Shown: positions 55,881 to 64,000 of the stretch, one piece after another
How the letters are laid out: each line of letters starts with the position of its first letter
How positions within the stretch are numbered: the first letter of the stretch is position 1
Origin: Marinomonas posidonica IVIA-Po-181
GTDB taxonomy: Bacteria; Pseudomonadota; Gammaproteobacteria; Pseudomonadales; Marinomonadaceae
Assembly: GCF_000214215.1 (NCBI RefSeq)
Contig: NC_015559.1
Location: 3,149,001-3,213,000 of the forward strand
Length of the DNA: 64,000 nt
Direction of reading: 5' to 3'
Translations under genes and position numbers: made by a program
The notes under the pieces: generated by a model
What the model was told of the DNA's origin: nothing
What the model saw: the letters and a program-made list of their open reading frames with translations, nothing else
Database searches by the model: none

Positions 55881-56639
55881 TTAACGCGCTAACCAACCGC
55901 CGTCGACGGCTATGGTATAACCATTCACATAACGTGATGCGTCTGATGCTAAAAATACCACAGGGCCTGCCATGTCCTCTGGCAATCCCCAGCGGCCCGC
56001 CGGAATACGAGCCAGGATCTCATTTGAGCGCGCTTCGTCCGCACGTAATGCTTGAGTGTTGTTCGTCGACATATAACCCGGTGCAATGGCATTCACATTG
56101 ATACCATGCTGAGCCCATTCATTTGCCAGCAGTTTTGTGACCCCCATCACACCGCTTTTGGAAGCCGTATAAGAGGGCACACGAATCCCTCCTTGAAAGG
56201 ACAACATCGACGCAATGTTAATAATATTGCCGGAGCAGCCTTGAGAAATGACTTGTTTGGCAAAACCTTGTGACATAAAGAAAACCGATTTGATGTTCAC
56301 GTCCATCACATCGTCCCAGTCCTTTTCAGTAAACTCAATGGCATCATTACGTCTAATAATCCCCGCATTGTTCACCAAAATATCCACATGACCGAACGTC
56401 TTAACGGCTTCATCTATGATGGCATCAACACTTTCAACCTTACTCATGTCGGCAATGATGCTATGAAATTGACGCCCGGTTGCTGACATTAACGCCATTG
56501 TCTCTTTAGGGTCACTACGATTCACCCCCACAATGTCCGCCCCCGCGTTTGCCAGCGCCAATGCCATCCCTTGCCCTAAGCCCGTATTACAACCCGTTAC
56601 TATGGCCACCTTGTGGCTTAGATCAAACATCTCTTTCAT
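55881..56639 (-). CDS. kduD: 2-Dehydro-3-deoxy-D-gluconate 5-dehydrogenase
   Basis: SDR that interconverts 2,5-diketo-3-deoxygluconate and 2-keto-3-deoxygluconate in unsaturated-uronate (pectin, alginate) catabolism. The ATG at 56639 has AGG eight bases upstream and gives 252 residues, as in E. coli KduD (253). Motifs are TGCNTGLGQGMA (cofactor loop), NNAGIIRRNDAIEFTEKDWDDVMDVN, and the catalytic Ser and YTASK in SYTASKSGVMG. APGYMSTNNTQALRAD is the KduD signature. It follows the Tog-type transporter genes after a 260-bp gap with two operator-like palindromes. Confidence 0.94.
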   Translation of the reverse strand: MKEMFDLSHKVAIVTGCNTGLGQGMALALANAGADIVGVNRSDPKETMALMSATGRQFHSIIADMSKVESVDAIIDEAVKTFGHVDILVNNAGIIRRNDAIEFTEKDWDDVMDVNIKSVFFMSQGFAKQVISQGCSGNIINIASMLSFQGGIRVPSYTASKSGVMGVTKLLANEWAQHGINVNAIAPGYMSTNNTQALRADEARSNEILARIPAGRWGLPEDMAGPVVFLASDASRYVNGYTIAVDGGWLAR

Positions 56640-56707
56640 AAAAATCACCTAATAAAAACCCGCGCTGAGACAGCGAAATGCCTCATGATGAAATCAGAAT
56701 AACACAA

Positions 56708-56721
56708 GAAAACATTTTTTC
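56708..56721. promoter_or_regulatory. KdgR-like palindrome 1 before kduD
   Basis: GAAAA-CATT-TTTTC, a perfect 5-4-5 palindrome, centred about 22 bp (two helical turns) from palindrome 2. Confidence 0.35.
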
Positions 56722-56727
56722 AACTTT

Positions 56728-56746
56728 ATAGAAACAATGTTTTATT
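56728..56746. promoter_or_regulatory. KdgR-like operator before kduD
   Basis: ATAGAAACAATGTTTTATT matches 13 of the 16 defined positions of the enterobacterial KdgR consensus AATGAAACNNNGTTTCATT. It lies about 90 bp upstream of kduD. The regulator gene is not in the window. Confidence 0.5.
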
Positions 56747-56900
56747 AATTTCCCGTAGAGAGCATCCATTCCATTCTCAGCGACACTTTTATGAATTGAA
56801 TTCAGAACATAGACAAGCGTCACCGCCCACTGGCGAGCAGTCCAGAATCAAAGTGCAGCACGTTTTTGCCTGCGCAAATCCGTACTGCCCGCCTTTCCCG

Positions 56901-58187
56901 TTACCGCATCGCACGACGTAAAATACGGTTACCCTTTTTGATAAAGTCTTCTGCGGCCTCTTCAACAGACAGGTCACCTTGGTCCATTTTTTCAATCAGC
57001 TCTTGAAACAAGCTAACAAATTGTGGGTTTTCAAAGTAAGCAGAAGTTTGTAGCTTTTTCGGCAGGTCGTTAATTTGCGCTAAGCCTGAAACGGATAAAT
57101 CCGTATCTTTGATGGTGCCATCCAACATCAAAGCACGACGAGCAGCCAAGCTTAATGGCACCCCACGCGCCAACCCCATGGCTTTATATCCCGCAGGCTC
57201 ATTAAGAATAAAGTTCAGCAGTTTCGCCGCTTCTTCTGGTTGATCGCTGTTTTTACCAATTGAGAACATTTGTGCAGGTTTATAAAACAAACCAGCATCG
57301 CTCGCTCCCTTCATTTGTGGGTAAAAACCCAGTTCAAGAGACATAGGAGGCATCAGGTTATCGTTGTACTTGTTAATGGCAGAGTTCCACATATACAAGC
57401 CAGCCCATTCACCATTAATCCAAGGCTTGTGCTCATACAGATTGGCGGCACCAAAACCGGCAATGTACTTACTGCTTGGTGCCACATGGTTTTTCACCAT
57501 GTCTTCATAAAGCTTGAAGAACTCCAACATTTGCTCATCTGAATAGGCAATTTTCTTATTGTCTTCATCGATCATTGGAATGCCATATTTTTGAACCATG
57601 TAAGAACGGTTCATAGCAATCACATCACGGCCTTCAAGCACTAATGGGTAAAATTTTTCACCCAGCTTTTCTTTGAATACCGGACCGGCTTTCATGAAGT
57701 CATCCCAAGAAACAGGGTATGGCAAACCGGCTTTATCCCAAGTGTCCTTGTTGTAATAAAAGATCCGTGCCGCCATCGAAATGGGAATGCCGTTTAAGAC
57801 GCCATTATTGGTGCCAGCCGCCAGAGCGGCGTCATCAAATTGGCTCAAATCCAACACATCACTGTATTGACGGAGGTCTTTAAAACCGTCACCACGACGA
57901 GAGAAAATGGGCATCCAATTCCAGTTGGTCTGCATAAGGTCTGGCTCTGTATTACCTGCAATCTGAGTGGTTAAACGTTCTAAGTGCCCCCCCCACCCAG
58001 TGTATTCTGTTTTCACACTGGTCTCTGGGTTTTGCTTTTCATATTCCTTCACCGCATTATTGGTAGCGGCATGTCGAGAATTCCCTCCCCACCATGACAT
58101 TCGCAGATCTTCCGCACTGACATGGGTGCTGACCATTGAACCCGCTGACGCCAGCCCAACTAACATAGCTATTGTTTTTATTTTCAT
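56901..58187 (-). CDS. togB: Oligogalacturonide-type ABC transporter binding protein (TogB-like)
   Basis: Periplasmic sugar-binding protein of the COG1653 group, 428 residues. The ATG at 58187 follows GAGGAAAG, with a Sec signal ending near STHVSAED. LRMSWWGGNSRHAATNNAV at the mature N terminus, EYTGWGGHLERLTTQIAGNTEPDLM and QTNWNWMPIFSRRGDGF closely resemble TogB of pectinolytic enterobacteria (from memory). The substrate is thus probably unsaturated oligogalacturonides, consistent with kduD downstream. It is last in the togM-N-A-B order. Confidence 0.82.
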   Translation of the reverse strand: MKIKTIAMLVGLASAGSMVSTHVSAEDLRMSWWGGNSRHAATNNAVKEYEKQNPETSVKTEYTGWGGHLERLTTQIAGNTEPDLMQTNWNWMPIFSRRGDGFKDLRQYSDVLDLSQFDDAALAAGTNNGVLNGIPISMAARIFYYNKDTWDKAGLPYPVSWDDFMKAGPVFKEKLGEKFYPLVLEGRDVIAMNRSYMVQKYGIPMIDEDNKKIAYSDEQMLEFFKLYEDMVKNHVAPSSKYIAGFGAANLYEHKPWINGEWAGLYMWNSAINKYNDNLMPPMSLELGFYPQMKGASDAGLFYKPAQMFSIGKNSDQPEEAAKLLNFILNEPAGYKAMGLARGVPLSLAARRALMLDGTIKDTDLSVSGLAQINDLPKKLQTSAYFENPQFVSLFQELIEKMDQGDLSVEEAAEDFIKKGNRILRRAMR

Positions 58188-58267
58188 GCTTGCTTTCCTC
58201 GTTTTATCACACTGTTTCAACTTTTTCAGAGCCACCAAGACAATCACCTAGAGACCTCCAAAATCCA

Positions 58268-59407
58268 TTAAAGAGAAATGTTTTCCTCAGTTTGCTTATC
58301 AAAGATATGGGCATTATTCATTTCAAAATGAAACCACTGCTCCTTACCTTTTGAATCTAATAATTGTGCTTCGACCACATCCGAAGGAACCCGAGCACAC
58401 ATTTCCTTCTTCTCACCATCAACCGAAAAGTGCACATAAAACTCAGCTCCCATGTTTTCCATGCGAATCACAATGCCTTTCACCACCTCACCTTTTGGCG
58501 AATTATCATTAGCCAATTTAATGAATTCAGGACGAATACCAAACACAGTATCTTCGGTGAATTTAGCGACCACTTTCTGAGCCTTTGACGCAGGTAACAT
58601 CAAGGTCTGTGATGCCAATGCCAACTGATATTCATCATTCTCATTAGCACTCAGCTTTGCTTCTACCATGTTCATTTCTGGCGCACCAATAAAGCCAGCA
58701 ACAAACAAATTTTTAGGGTATTTGTACAAATTGGCTGGCGTATCAACTTGCATGATATGGCCGTCCTTCATCACACAAATACGATCCCCCATGGTCATGG
58801 CTTCTGTTTGATCATGGGTGACATAAACACTGGTAGCGGAACGATTGGTTTCCTTCAGCGTCTTATGTAAATCCGAAATACGCACCCGCATAGAAGCTCG
58901 TAATTTGGCATCCAAGTTCGATAAGGGCTCATCAAATAAGAAAACTTGTGGGCGCTTTACGATGGCGCGACCAACTGCCACACGTTGCGCTTGACCACCA
59001 GATAATTGACGAGGTAAACGGTCAAGCAATGGTGTTAATTCAAGTAATTCAGCCGCTTCATTCACCTGTTTCTCAATGTCCGCTTTACTGACCTTCGCCA
59101 ATTTCAAACCAAAACCTAAGTTTTCACGAACACTCATGTGTGGATAAAGCGCGTAATTCTGAAACACCATGGCAATGCCACGATCTTTCGGGGGCAAATT
59201 ATTGACAATACGACCGCCAATGCTGATGGCGCCATCCGAAATGGACTCCAACCCAGCCAACATACGTAATGTGGTTGATTTGGCACAACCCGATGGTCCA
59301 ATGACCACCAGGAATTCACCGTCTTCGATTTCAAGATTAATGCTGTGAACCGCTTTAAAACCGTTCGAATACACCTTGGTTAAATTTTCGAGTACAACTT
59401 TAGACAT
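58268..59407 (-). CDS. togA: ABC transporter ATPase of the MalK/TogA type
   Basis: ATPase of the oligosaccharide importer, 379 residues. It has an N-terminal nucleotide-binding domain (about 1-235) and a C-terminal TOBE/OB domain (about 240-375), as in MalK/UgpC. Q-loop MVFQNYALYPHMSVRENL, signature LSGGQAQRVAVGRAI, Walker B VFLFDEPLSNLDAKLR and the switch His in YVTHDQTEAMTMGD are normal. Walker A reads GPSGCAKST, with Ala where almost all members have Gly before the Lys. The tail IFDKQTEENISL is short. Confidence 0.92.
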   Translation of the reverse strand: MSKVVLENLTKVYSNGFKAVHSINLEIEDGEFLVVIGPSGCAKSTTLRMLAGLESISDGAISIGGRIVNNLPPKDRGIAMVFQNYALYPHMSVRENLGFGLKLAKVSKADIEKQVNEAAELLELTPLLDRLPRQLSGGQAQRVAVGRAIVKRPQVFLFDEPLSNLDAKLRASMRVRISDLHKTLKETNRSATSVYVTHDQTEAMTMGDRICVMKDGHIMQVDTPANLYKYPKNLFVAGFIGAPEMNMVEAKLSANENDEYQLALASQTLMLPASKAQKVVAKFTEDTVFGIRPEFIKLANDNSPKGEVVKGIVIRMENMGAEFYVHFSVDGEKKEMCARVPSDVVEAQLLDSKGKEQWFHFEMNNAHIFDKQTEENISL

Positions 59408-59416
59408 AATAACGAC

Positions 59417-60325
59417 CTATCCTTTAACACCACCGGACGTGATTCCTTCCACAAAGTAATTTTGCGCAATAAGGAAAACGACAATTGACGGAACGATGGC
59501 AATGGATGCCATAGCAAGAATTTCATTCCACTGAGTGCCTTCCGTCACATCAATGGAGAGTTTTAACGCGAGGGCAATGGGGTACTTTTCGACACTGGAG
59601 ATATAAATTAATGGCCCTAAGAAGTCGTTCACCGACCACATAAACTGAAACAGAGCGACCGATATAATCGCCGGTTTCAACATAGGCACCACTATGTACC
59701 AAAGCAGCTGATACGAGTTGCAACCATCAATCATGGCCGCTTCTTCCATATCTGTTGGTAAGCCCCGCAGGAACTGAATCAACATAAAAACGAAGAAACC
59801 TTGAGTCGCAAAGGCCATTGGTAAATACAATGGCATGTAGCTGTCCAGCATGCCCATTTCACGGAACATCAAATACTGTGGAATCAATAAAACAGACGTG
59901 GGTAGTAGAATCGTCGCCACCAAGGTGACAAACCAAAACTTCTTGAATGGGATATCAAAACGCGCAAAACCATAGGCGACAATCACCGAAGAAATCACCG
60001 TCAAAATAACCTTTGGCACCACGTAATAAAAGGTATTCAAAAAGAACCGCCCAAAAGTGTATTCCGTGCCTGTATTCCAACCATTAATAAAACCATCCAA
60101 CGAAAATTCGGCTGGCCAAAGGCTTAAGGAACTGAATATTTCATGGTTCGGTTTAAAAGCGGCAGAGAACATCCAAAACAAGGGATAGAGCATCACCAAA
60201 CCGCAAAACAATAAAATGATATAGCGAATCGCCGCGCCAATTTTCTGTTTACGCATCTCGATTCTAAGGTAACGAGTGTTATCGACCACTCCGCTTACTG
60301 ACGGATCCATTGATACTTTATTCAT
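59417..60325 (-). CDS. togN: Oligosaccharide ABC transporter permease 2 (TogN/MalG type)
   Basis: Inner-membrane permease, 302 residues with six core helices after a cytoplasmic N-terminal stretch of about 30 residues. The EAA loop is LPTDMEEAAMIDGCNSYQLLWYIVVPMLKPAI, typical of the MalG side. GFARFDIPFKKFWFVTLVATILLPTSVLLIPQYLMFREMGMLDS is conserved in this family. It starts two bases after togM ends, and togA follows after nine bases. Confidence 0.88.
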   Translation of the reverse strand: MNKVSMDPSVSGVVDNTRYLRIEMRKQKIGAAIRYIILLFCGLVMLYPLFWMFSAAFKPNHEIFSSLSLWPAEFSLDGFINGWNTGTEYTFGRFFLNTFYYVVPKVILTVISSVIVAYGFARFDIPFKKFWFVTLVATILLPTSVLLIPQYLMFREMGMLDSYMPLYLPMAFATQGFFVFMLIQFLRGLPTDMEEAAMIDGCNSYQLLWYIVVPMLKPAIISVALFQFMWSVNDFLGPLIYISSVEKYPIALALKLSIDVTEGTQWNEILAMASIAIVPSIVVFLIAQNYFVEGITSGGVKG

Positions 60326-60327
60326 GA

Positions 60328-61209
60328 TTACTTACCCCCCTTATCGCCAGAGTAAAACACCCAATATTTAGAAGACTTAAAGGAAATCGCGGTGAAGATC
60401 GCTACGGCCACAAACAACACCCATGCCAAGGCACTGCCATAACCCAAGTCAAAATACTTAAAGGCGGTTTCATAAATGTAGAGTGAGAACAAATAAGTGG
60501 ATTTGGCTGGCCCACCACCGGTAATCACATAAGGCGCGGTAAACTCTTGGAAGGCTTGAGTGGTTTGCATAATGAAATTGAAAAAGATTACAGGTGTGAT
60601 CAAAGGCACCGTGATCTTAGTAAACATCTGCCACTTAGAGGCGCCATCGATCATCGCCGCTTCATACTGAGATTGAGGCACGCTTTGCAATGCCGCCAAA
60701 AAAATCACCATGGCCGAACCAAATTGCCAGACTCGCAACAAGGTCACAGAAAACATCGCAAACACAGGTTCGCCCAGCCAAGAAATCGGCTCCACGCCAA
60801 AAATCCCCAAGAAGCTATTTAACAAACCATCTAAAGAAAAGATGGCGCGCCACAACACCGCAATGGCGACACTGCTACCAAGAATGGAAGGAATATAGTA
60901 TGCGGTTCTAAAGAACTTAATACCGCGTAATTTAAAGTTCAAAACGAAAGCAATAAAGAGAGCAAACGCCAGCTTAAGAGGAATCGTGAGGAAAACATAA
61001 GCAAAGGTAACGCCCATGGATTTATAGAACGTATCATCATCCATCATATAGCGATAATTTTCTAAACCGATATATTCAGGGGGATTGATCAGATCATAGT
61101 CGGTGAAACTAATGATCAATGACGACAAAAATGGAAAAGCGGTAAAAACCAGCAATCCAATAATGTACGGGCTGATATAGGCCAAACCTAACCGTCGATT
61201 TTCATACAT
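60328..61209 (-). CDS. togM: Oligosaccharide ABC transporter permease 1 (TogM/MalF type)
   Basis: Inner-membrane permease, 293 residues from the ATG at 61209, MYENRRLGLAYISPYIIGLL. An in-frame upstream extension to 61395 runs into a terminator and operator region and is rejected. Six helices and the EAA loop SVPQSQYEAAMIDGASKWQMFTKITVPLITPVIFF are visible. FTDYDLINPPEYIGLENYRYMMDDDTFYKS is typical of the TogM/LplB group. First gene of the transporter operon. Confidence 0.88.
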   Translation of the reverse strand: MYENRRLGLAYISPYIIGLLVFTAFPFLSSLIISFTDYDLINPPEYIGLENYRYMMDDDTFYKSMGVTFAYVFLTIPLKLAFALFIAFVLNFKLRGIKFFRTAYYIPSILGSSVAIAVLWRAIFSLDGLLNSFLGIFGVEPISWLGEPVFAMFSVTLLRVWQFGSAMVIFLAALQSVPQSQYEAAMIDGASKWQMFTKITVPLITPVIFFNFIMQTTQAFQEFTAPYVITGGGPAKSTYLFSLYIYETAFKYFDLGYGSALAWVLFVAVAIFTAISFKSSKYWVFYSGDKGGK

Positions 61210-61293
61210 ATTGATCAACTCTATTTTGTTGTTATTGAGGTTGCATTTCGATATTAGATGAGCAATTTCATTTTTACAACAAATTAAATCATT

Positions 61294-61316
61294 TTTTTGA
61301 AATGCTTTTTCAAAAA
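61294..61316. promoter_or_regulatory. Long palindrome before the tog operon
   Basis: TTTTTGAAA (61294-61302) and TTTCAAAAA (61308-61316) flank TGCTT, a perfect 9-5-9 dyad about 85 bp upstream of togM. The inner GAAA...TTTC matches the KdgR core half-sites in the same spacing as the site before kduD. Confidence 0.5.
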
Positions 61317-61394
61317 TAATGATTTTGCTTTTTTGATCAATTCTTCTATCACTTCTCTTTTCGTATACCCCTGTCAGAACGGGATAGCCAGACA

Positions 61395-61426
61395 CAAAAA
61401 AGCGAGGCCATGGCCTCGCTTTTTTT
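61395..61426. terminator. Terminator after the semialdehyde dehydrogenase gene
   Basis: AAAAAAGCGAGGCC-AT-GGCCTCGCTTTTTTT, a 14-bp symmetric stem with T-run. It separates the kdgD-dehydrogenase unit from the tog operon. Confidence 0.93.
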
Positions 61427-61440
61427 ACCCTAAGACGGAA

Positions 61441-63024
61441 TCACTCGCCCAAAGTCAGTATTCCTTCTACCAGCTGAGGAATAGCCAACGGATTATTCGC
61501 TTTCACACTGCTTGGTAACAAGCTAGTAGGAAAGTCTTGATAGCACACAGGGCGTAAGAAACGCTCAATCGCGGCGCTACCAACGGATGTCGAGCGGCTG
61601 TCTGACGTCGCTGGAAACGGTCCACCATGCACCATAGCCTGACACACCTCTACTCCCGTAGGGTAACCATTGCATAATAATCGACCAGCCTTGCGCTCAA
61701 AGATAGGCAACAACTGACTGACCGCCGCAATGTCGGCATCATTCATTTGAATGGTGATCGTCAGCTGACCTTCAAAATGCTCAGCAAGTTGCTGATATTC
61801 TGCAAGACTCTGACACTGGATCACCAAACTGGTCGATCCGAACACCTCATTTTCAAGACTTTTATCCCCTAGGAACGTTACTGCATCAGTGACGAAAGCA
61901 TGGGCATGACATTGATTTGGTCTATCGGATGTCTCAGATTTAGCCAGTAAACGAACGCCAGAGTGCTGCTCCAAAGCCGCAACCCCATTACAGTACGCTT
62001 GATGAATACCCGGGGTTAGCATGGTTTGTGTCCCTAACCCTTGAATATCTTCTGTCACCTGCTGCAAGAAAGCATCGCCGTCAGCATTCGCCATTATGAC
62101 GACCAGTCCAGGGTTGGTACAAAACTGCCCAGCCCCCATCGCCAGAGAGGCAACAAAACCCGATGCCAAGGTTGGCGCTTCCGCTGCCAGCTTATGAGGC
62201 ATCATGAAAACAGGGTTAATACTGCTCATTTCCGCATAAACAGGAATGGGCTCGGGACGATTCGCCGCAATATTCATCAACGCCACGCCACCCGAGCGGG
62301 AACCAGTAAACCCCACCGCTTTGATGTTTTTATGCGCTACTAGCGCACCGCCGACATCTGCTCCAGCGCCGAAAAGTAGAGAAAATACCCCTTCCGGCAT
62401 CTTGCAGTCTCGCGCGGCTTTTTGAATCGCACGCCCAATCAATTCAGAGGTTCCTGGATGAGCAGAATGCGCCTTAACCACCACAGGACAACCTGCGGCC
62501 AATGCCGAAGCGGTATCGCCACCCGCCACGGAAAACGCCAGTGGGAAATTGCTCGCGCCAAAAACAGCCACAGGTCCTAACGGAATTTTCTGATATCGAA
62601 GATCCGCTCTCGGCAAAGGTTGACGATTCGGCAGTGCTGGGTCAATCCGTGCATCGAGGAATTTGCCCGAACGTACAACCGATGCAAACAGTCGTAGTTG
62701 GCCCATGGTTCGCCCTCGCTCCCCTTCAATACGCGCTTTTGGCAAACCTGATTCTGCCATAGCACGTTCGACCAACACCTCACCCAAAGCAAGGATTTCA
62801 TCGGCAATCGCTTCTAAAAAAACCGCTCGACGTTCAAACGACAACCCGCGATATTCGTCAAATGCTTGCCAAGCCAAATCCACCGCTTGATCGACATGCT
62901 GCTGATCACCGCCCAAGAAATCAGGCCCCAATGATTCATTTGTCGCTGGGTTAATGGCGCGAATCGCTCGTTTGTGGCCTTGTACCGATTGCTGACCAAT
63001 TAACATGTGCCCAGAAATTTGCAT
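61441..63024 (-). CDS. 2,5-Dioxovalerate (alpha-ketoglutaric semialdehyde) dehydrogenase
   Basis: Oxidises 2-oxoglutarate semialdehyde to 2-oxoglutarate with NAD(P)+, the last step of the KdgD route. The product is about 527 residues from the second of two tandem ATGs at 63024, five bases after GGAGG. Aldehyde-dehydrogenase features are GPVAVFGASNFPLAFSVAGGDTASALAAGCPVVVKAH, GFTGSRSGG, the Glu in YAEMSSINPVF, catalytic Cys in GAGQFCTNPG and ENEVFGSTSLV. The FCTNPG and YAEMSS motifs are typical of the KGSADH type III subgroup. kdgD lies 62 bp upstream. Confidence 0.9.
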   Translation of the reverse strand: MQISGHMLIGQQSVQGHKRAIRAINPATNESLGPDFLGGDQQHVDQAVDLAWQAFDEYRGLSFERRAVFLEAIADEILALGEVLVERAMAESGLPKARIEGERGRTMGQLRLFASVVRSGKFLDARIDPALPNRQPLPRADLRYQKIPLGPVAVFGASNFPLAFSVAGGDTASALAAGCPVVVKAHSAHPGTSELIGRAIQKAARDCKMPEGVFSLLFGAGADVGGALVAHKNIKAVGFTGSRSGGVALMNIAANRPEPIPVYAEMSSINPVFMMPHKLAAEAPTLASGFVASLAMGAGQFCTNPGLVVIMANADGDAFLQQVTEDIQGLGTQTMLTPGIHQAYCNGVAALEQHSGVRLLAKSETSDRPNQCHAHAFVTDAVTFLGDKSLENEVFGSTSLVIQCQSLAEYQQLAEHFEGQLTITIQMNDADIAAVSQLLPIFERKAGRLLCNGYPTGVEVCQAMVHGGPFPATSDSRSTSVGSAAIERFLRPVCYQDFPTSLLPSSVKANNPLAIPQLVEGILTLGE

Positions 63025-63086
63025 CATTTCCTCCACTTTATTTCCACTGGCTGTTTTTAATGGTTTTATCAAAAACACCAATAACG

Positions 63087-63998
63087 TTATGAATTTGCTT
63101 CAATTAATGCCTTCAGGCGAGCTTCTTGTTGCGCATTTGGCATAGTCAGAGGTGCTCGTACATCTCCTGCTGGACGATCAATTAACTTTGCACCAGACTT
63201 AATTAAGCTCACCGCATAGCCTTTTTTCTCATCTCGTAGGCGACAAAATGGCACAAAGAAATCTTTTACTATTGCCGTTACCGTTTCTTGCTCCCCAGCT
63301 CTCAAGGCTTTATAGAAACGGTTCGCCATGTCCGGCATGAAATTAAACACCGCCGAAGAATAGGTGTTCACTCCAATCGCTAAATACGCTTCCGCAAAGA
63401 TCTCCGCCGTCGGCACACCACCGATGTAAGTTAAACGATCACCGACCGTTTTGATGATGTCATTTAAAGCAGCAATGTTGCCGACACCGTCTTTTAGGGC
63501 AATGAAATTGTCATTTTGATCTGCCAGTTGCTGAACACTTTCAGCACTTAAGATGCCATTCGCACGATTGTAGTAAATAAATTGAATGGCACTGCTTTGC
63601 ATAATTTGTGAAGCGTATTCCACCACACCGTCTTCTGGACACTCAGTTAAAAATGGAGGCATTAATAATATGCCATCACAGCCAGCGTCTTCCGCTGCCT
63701 TAACAAATGTCTTGGCTTCTAACACACTGCGTCCAGCACTGGCGATTACCGGCACACGACCTGCAACTGTCTCCACCGCAATACGACAAATTTCAGTGTA
63801 TTCCTCGAGCTCAAGCGAGAAAAATTCCCCCGTACCACCCGCGACAAAAACGGAAGACACGCCATGCTCGATGAACCATTCAATGCGCTGTTTGTACGTT
63901 TCTGGCTGAAACACACCTTGCTCATCAAAGTCAGTAATTGGAAACGATAATAAACCGTCACTGAGTGATGAGCGGATTGTATCAATTGAAAGTGCCAT
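63087..63998 (-). CDS. kdgD: 5-Dehydro-4-deoxyglucarate dehydratase
   Basis: Dehydrates and decarboxylates 5-keto-4-deoxyglucarate to 2-oxoglutarate semialdehyde. The 303 residues form a DHDPS/NAL-type barrel. DGLLSFPITDFDEQGVFQ is N-terminal, FVAGGTGEFFSLELEEY follows, Tyr is in IQFIYYNRANG and the Schiff-base Lys in FIALKDGVGN. GGVPTAEIFAEAY is characteristic. The gene is complete, but only two bases upstream are visible, so its promoter is outside. Together with the next gene it forms the end of oxidative glucarate/galactarate/uronate degradation. Confidence 0.95.
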   Translation of the reverse strand: MALSIDTIRSSLSDGLLSFPITDFDEQGVFQPETYKQRIEWFIEHGVSSVFVAGGTGEFFSLELEEYTEICRIAVETVAGRVPVIASAGRSVLEAKTFVKAAEDAGCDGILLMPPFLTECPEDGVVEYASQIMQSSAIQFIYYNRANGILSAESVQQLADQNDNFIALKDGVGNIAALNDIIKTVGDRLTYIGGVPTAEIFAEAYLAIGVNTYSSAVFNFMPDMANRFYKALRAGEQETVTAIVKDFFVPFCRLRDEKKGYAVSLIKSGAKLIDRPAGDVRAPLTMPNAQQEARLKALIEANS

Positions 63999-64000
63999 AA

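Noticed and set aside
61210..61395. 62-residue N-terminal extension of the TogM-like permease
   Set aside because: It would start at the terminator of the upstream gene and cover the 9-5-9 palindrome, and it lacks the family's N-terminal sequence.

Overview
The window looks like chromosomal DNA of a marine gammaproteobacterium of the Oceanospirillales/Pseudomonadales side, most like Marinomonas. The order yhbY <> rlmE-ftsH-folP-glmM-tpiA-secG-tRNA-Leu-rimP-nusA-infB is the Pseudomonas/Marinomonas form of the conserved translation and division block. GC content is moderate, and the catabolic genes fit a copiotrophic marine heterotroph. Genus assignment is inference. No phage, insertion sequence, CRISPR array or rRNA operon was seen.

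Layout. 1-9414 (minus): housekeeping block from infB (cut by the left edge) back to rlmE, with tRNA-Leu(GAG) and a hairpin-rich leader before rimP. 9514-12960: YhbY, an unrecognised 279-residue protein, ErpA and PrfC. 13302-17053: FhuCDB-type ferric siderophore importer behind a candidate Fur site. 17244-24359: a sensor kinase and sigma-54 response regulator followed by a PhnD-PhnC-PhnE-PhnE importer, with a near-consensus -24/-12 promoter and repeated palindromes in the right places for an activator. 24439-29427: RND efflux pump with a divergent TetR gene. 29424-38388: EamA exporter, flavin monooxygenase, RhlE helicase, a CAU-anticodon tRNA, GNAT, lipoprotein, LysR, DUF1330, DUF2867 and a homocysteine methyltransferase-like protein. 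38455-42920: single-chain glycyl-tRNA synthetase and a group of poorly characterised genes, including DUF1826 behind a Zur-like box. 43160-47530: GntR-prpB-prpC-prpD 2-methylcitrate cycle with repeated operators. 47907-55777: chemoreceptor, TmcA and a DctPQM TRAP transporter. 55881-63998 (minus): pectin/uronate cluster with KduD, a TogBANM-type oligogalacturonide importer, a semialdehyde dehydrogenase and KdgD.

How it works together. The last cluster joins uptake of unsaturated oligogalacturonides, the KduD step towards 2-keto-3-deoxygluconate, and the glucarate-side KdgD/semialdehyde dehydrogenase route to 2-oxoglutarate; KdgR-like palindromes lie before two of its units. The prp genes turn propionyl-CoA into pyruvate and succinate.

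The most interesting unexplained signals are the two-component/sigma-54 control of an orphan Phn transporter, a Zur-controlled DUF1826 protein with an HxD...H...R pattern, a roughly 59-bp palindromic repeat present twice, a hairpin that buries the tmcA ribosome-binding site, and the single-chain GlyRS in a lineage that normally uses the two-subunit enzyme.
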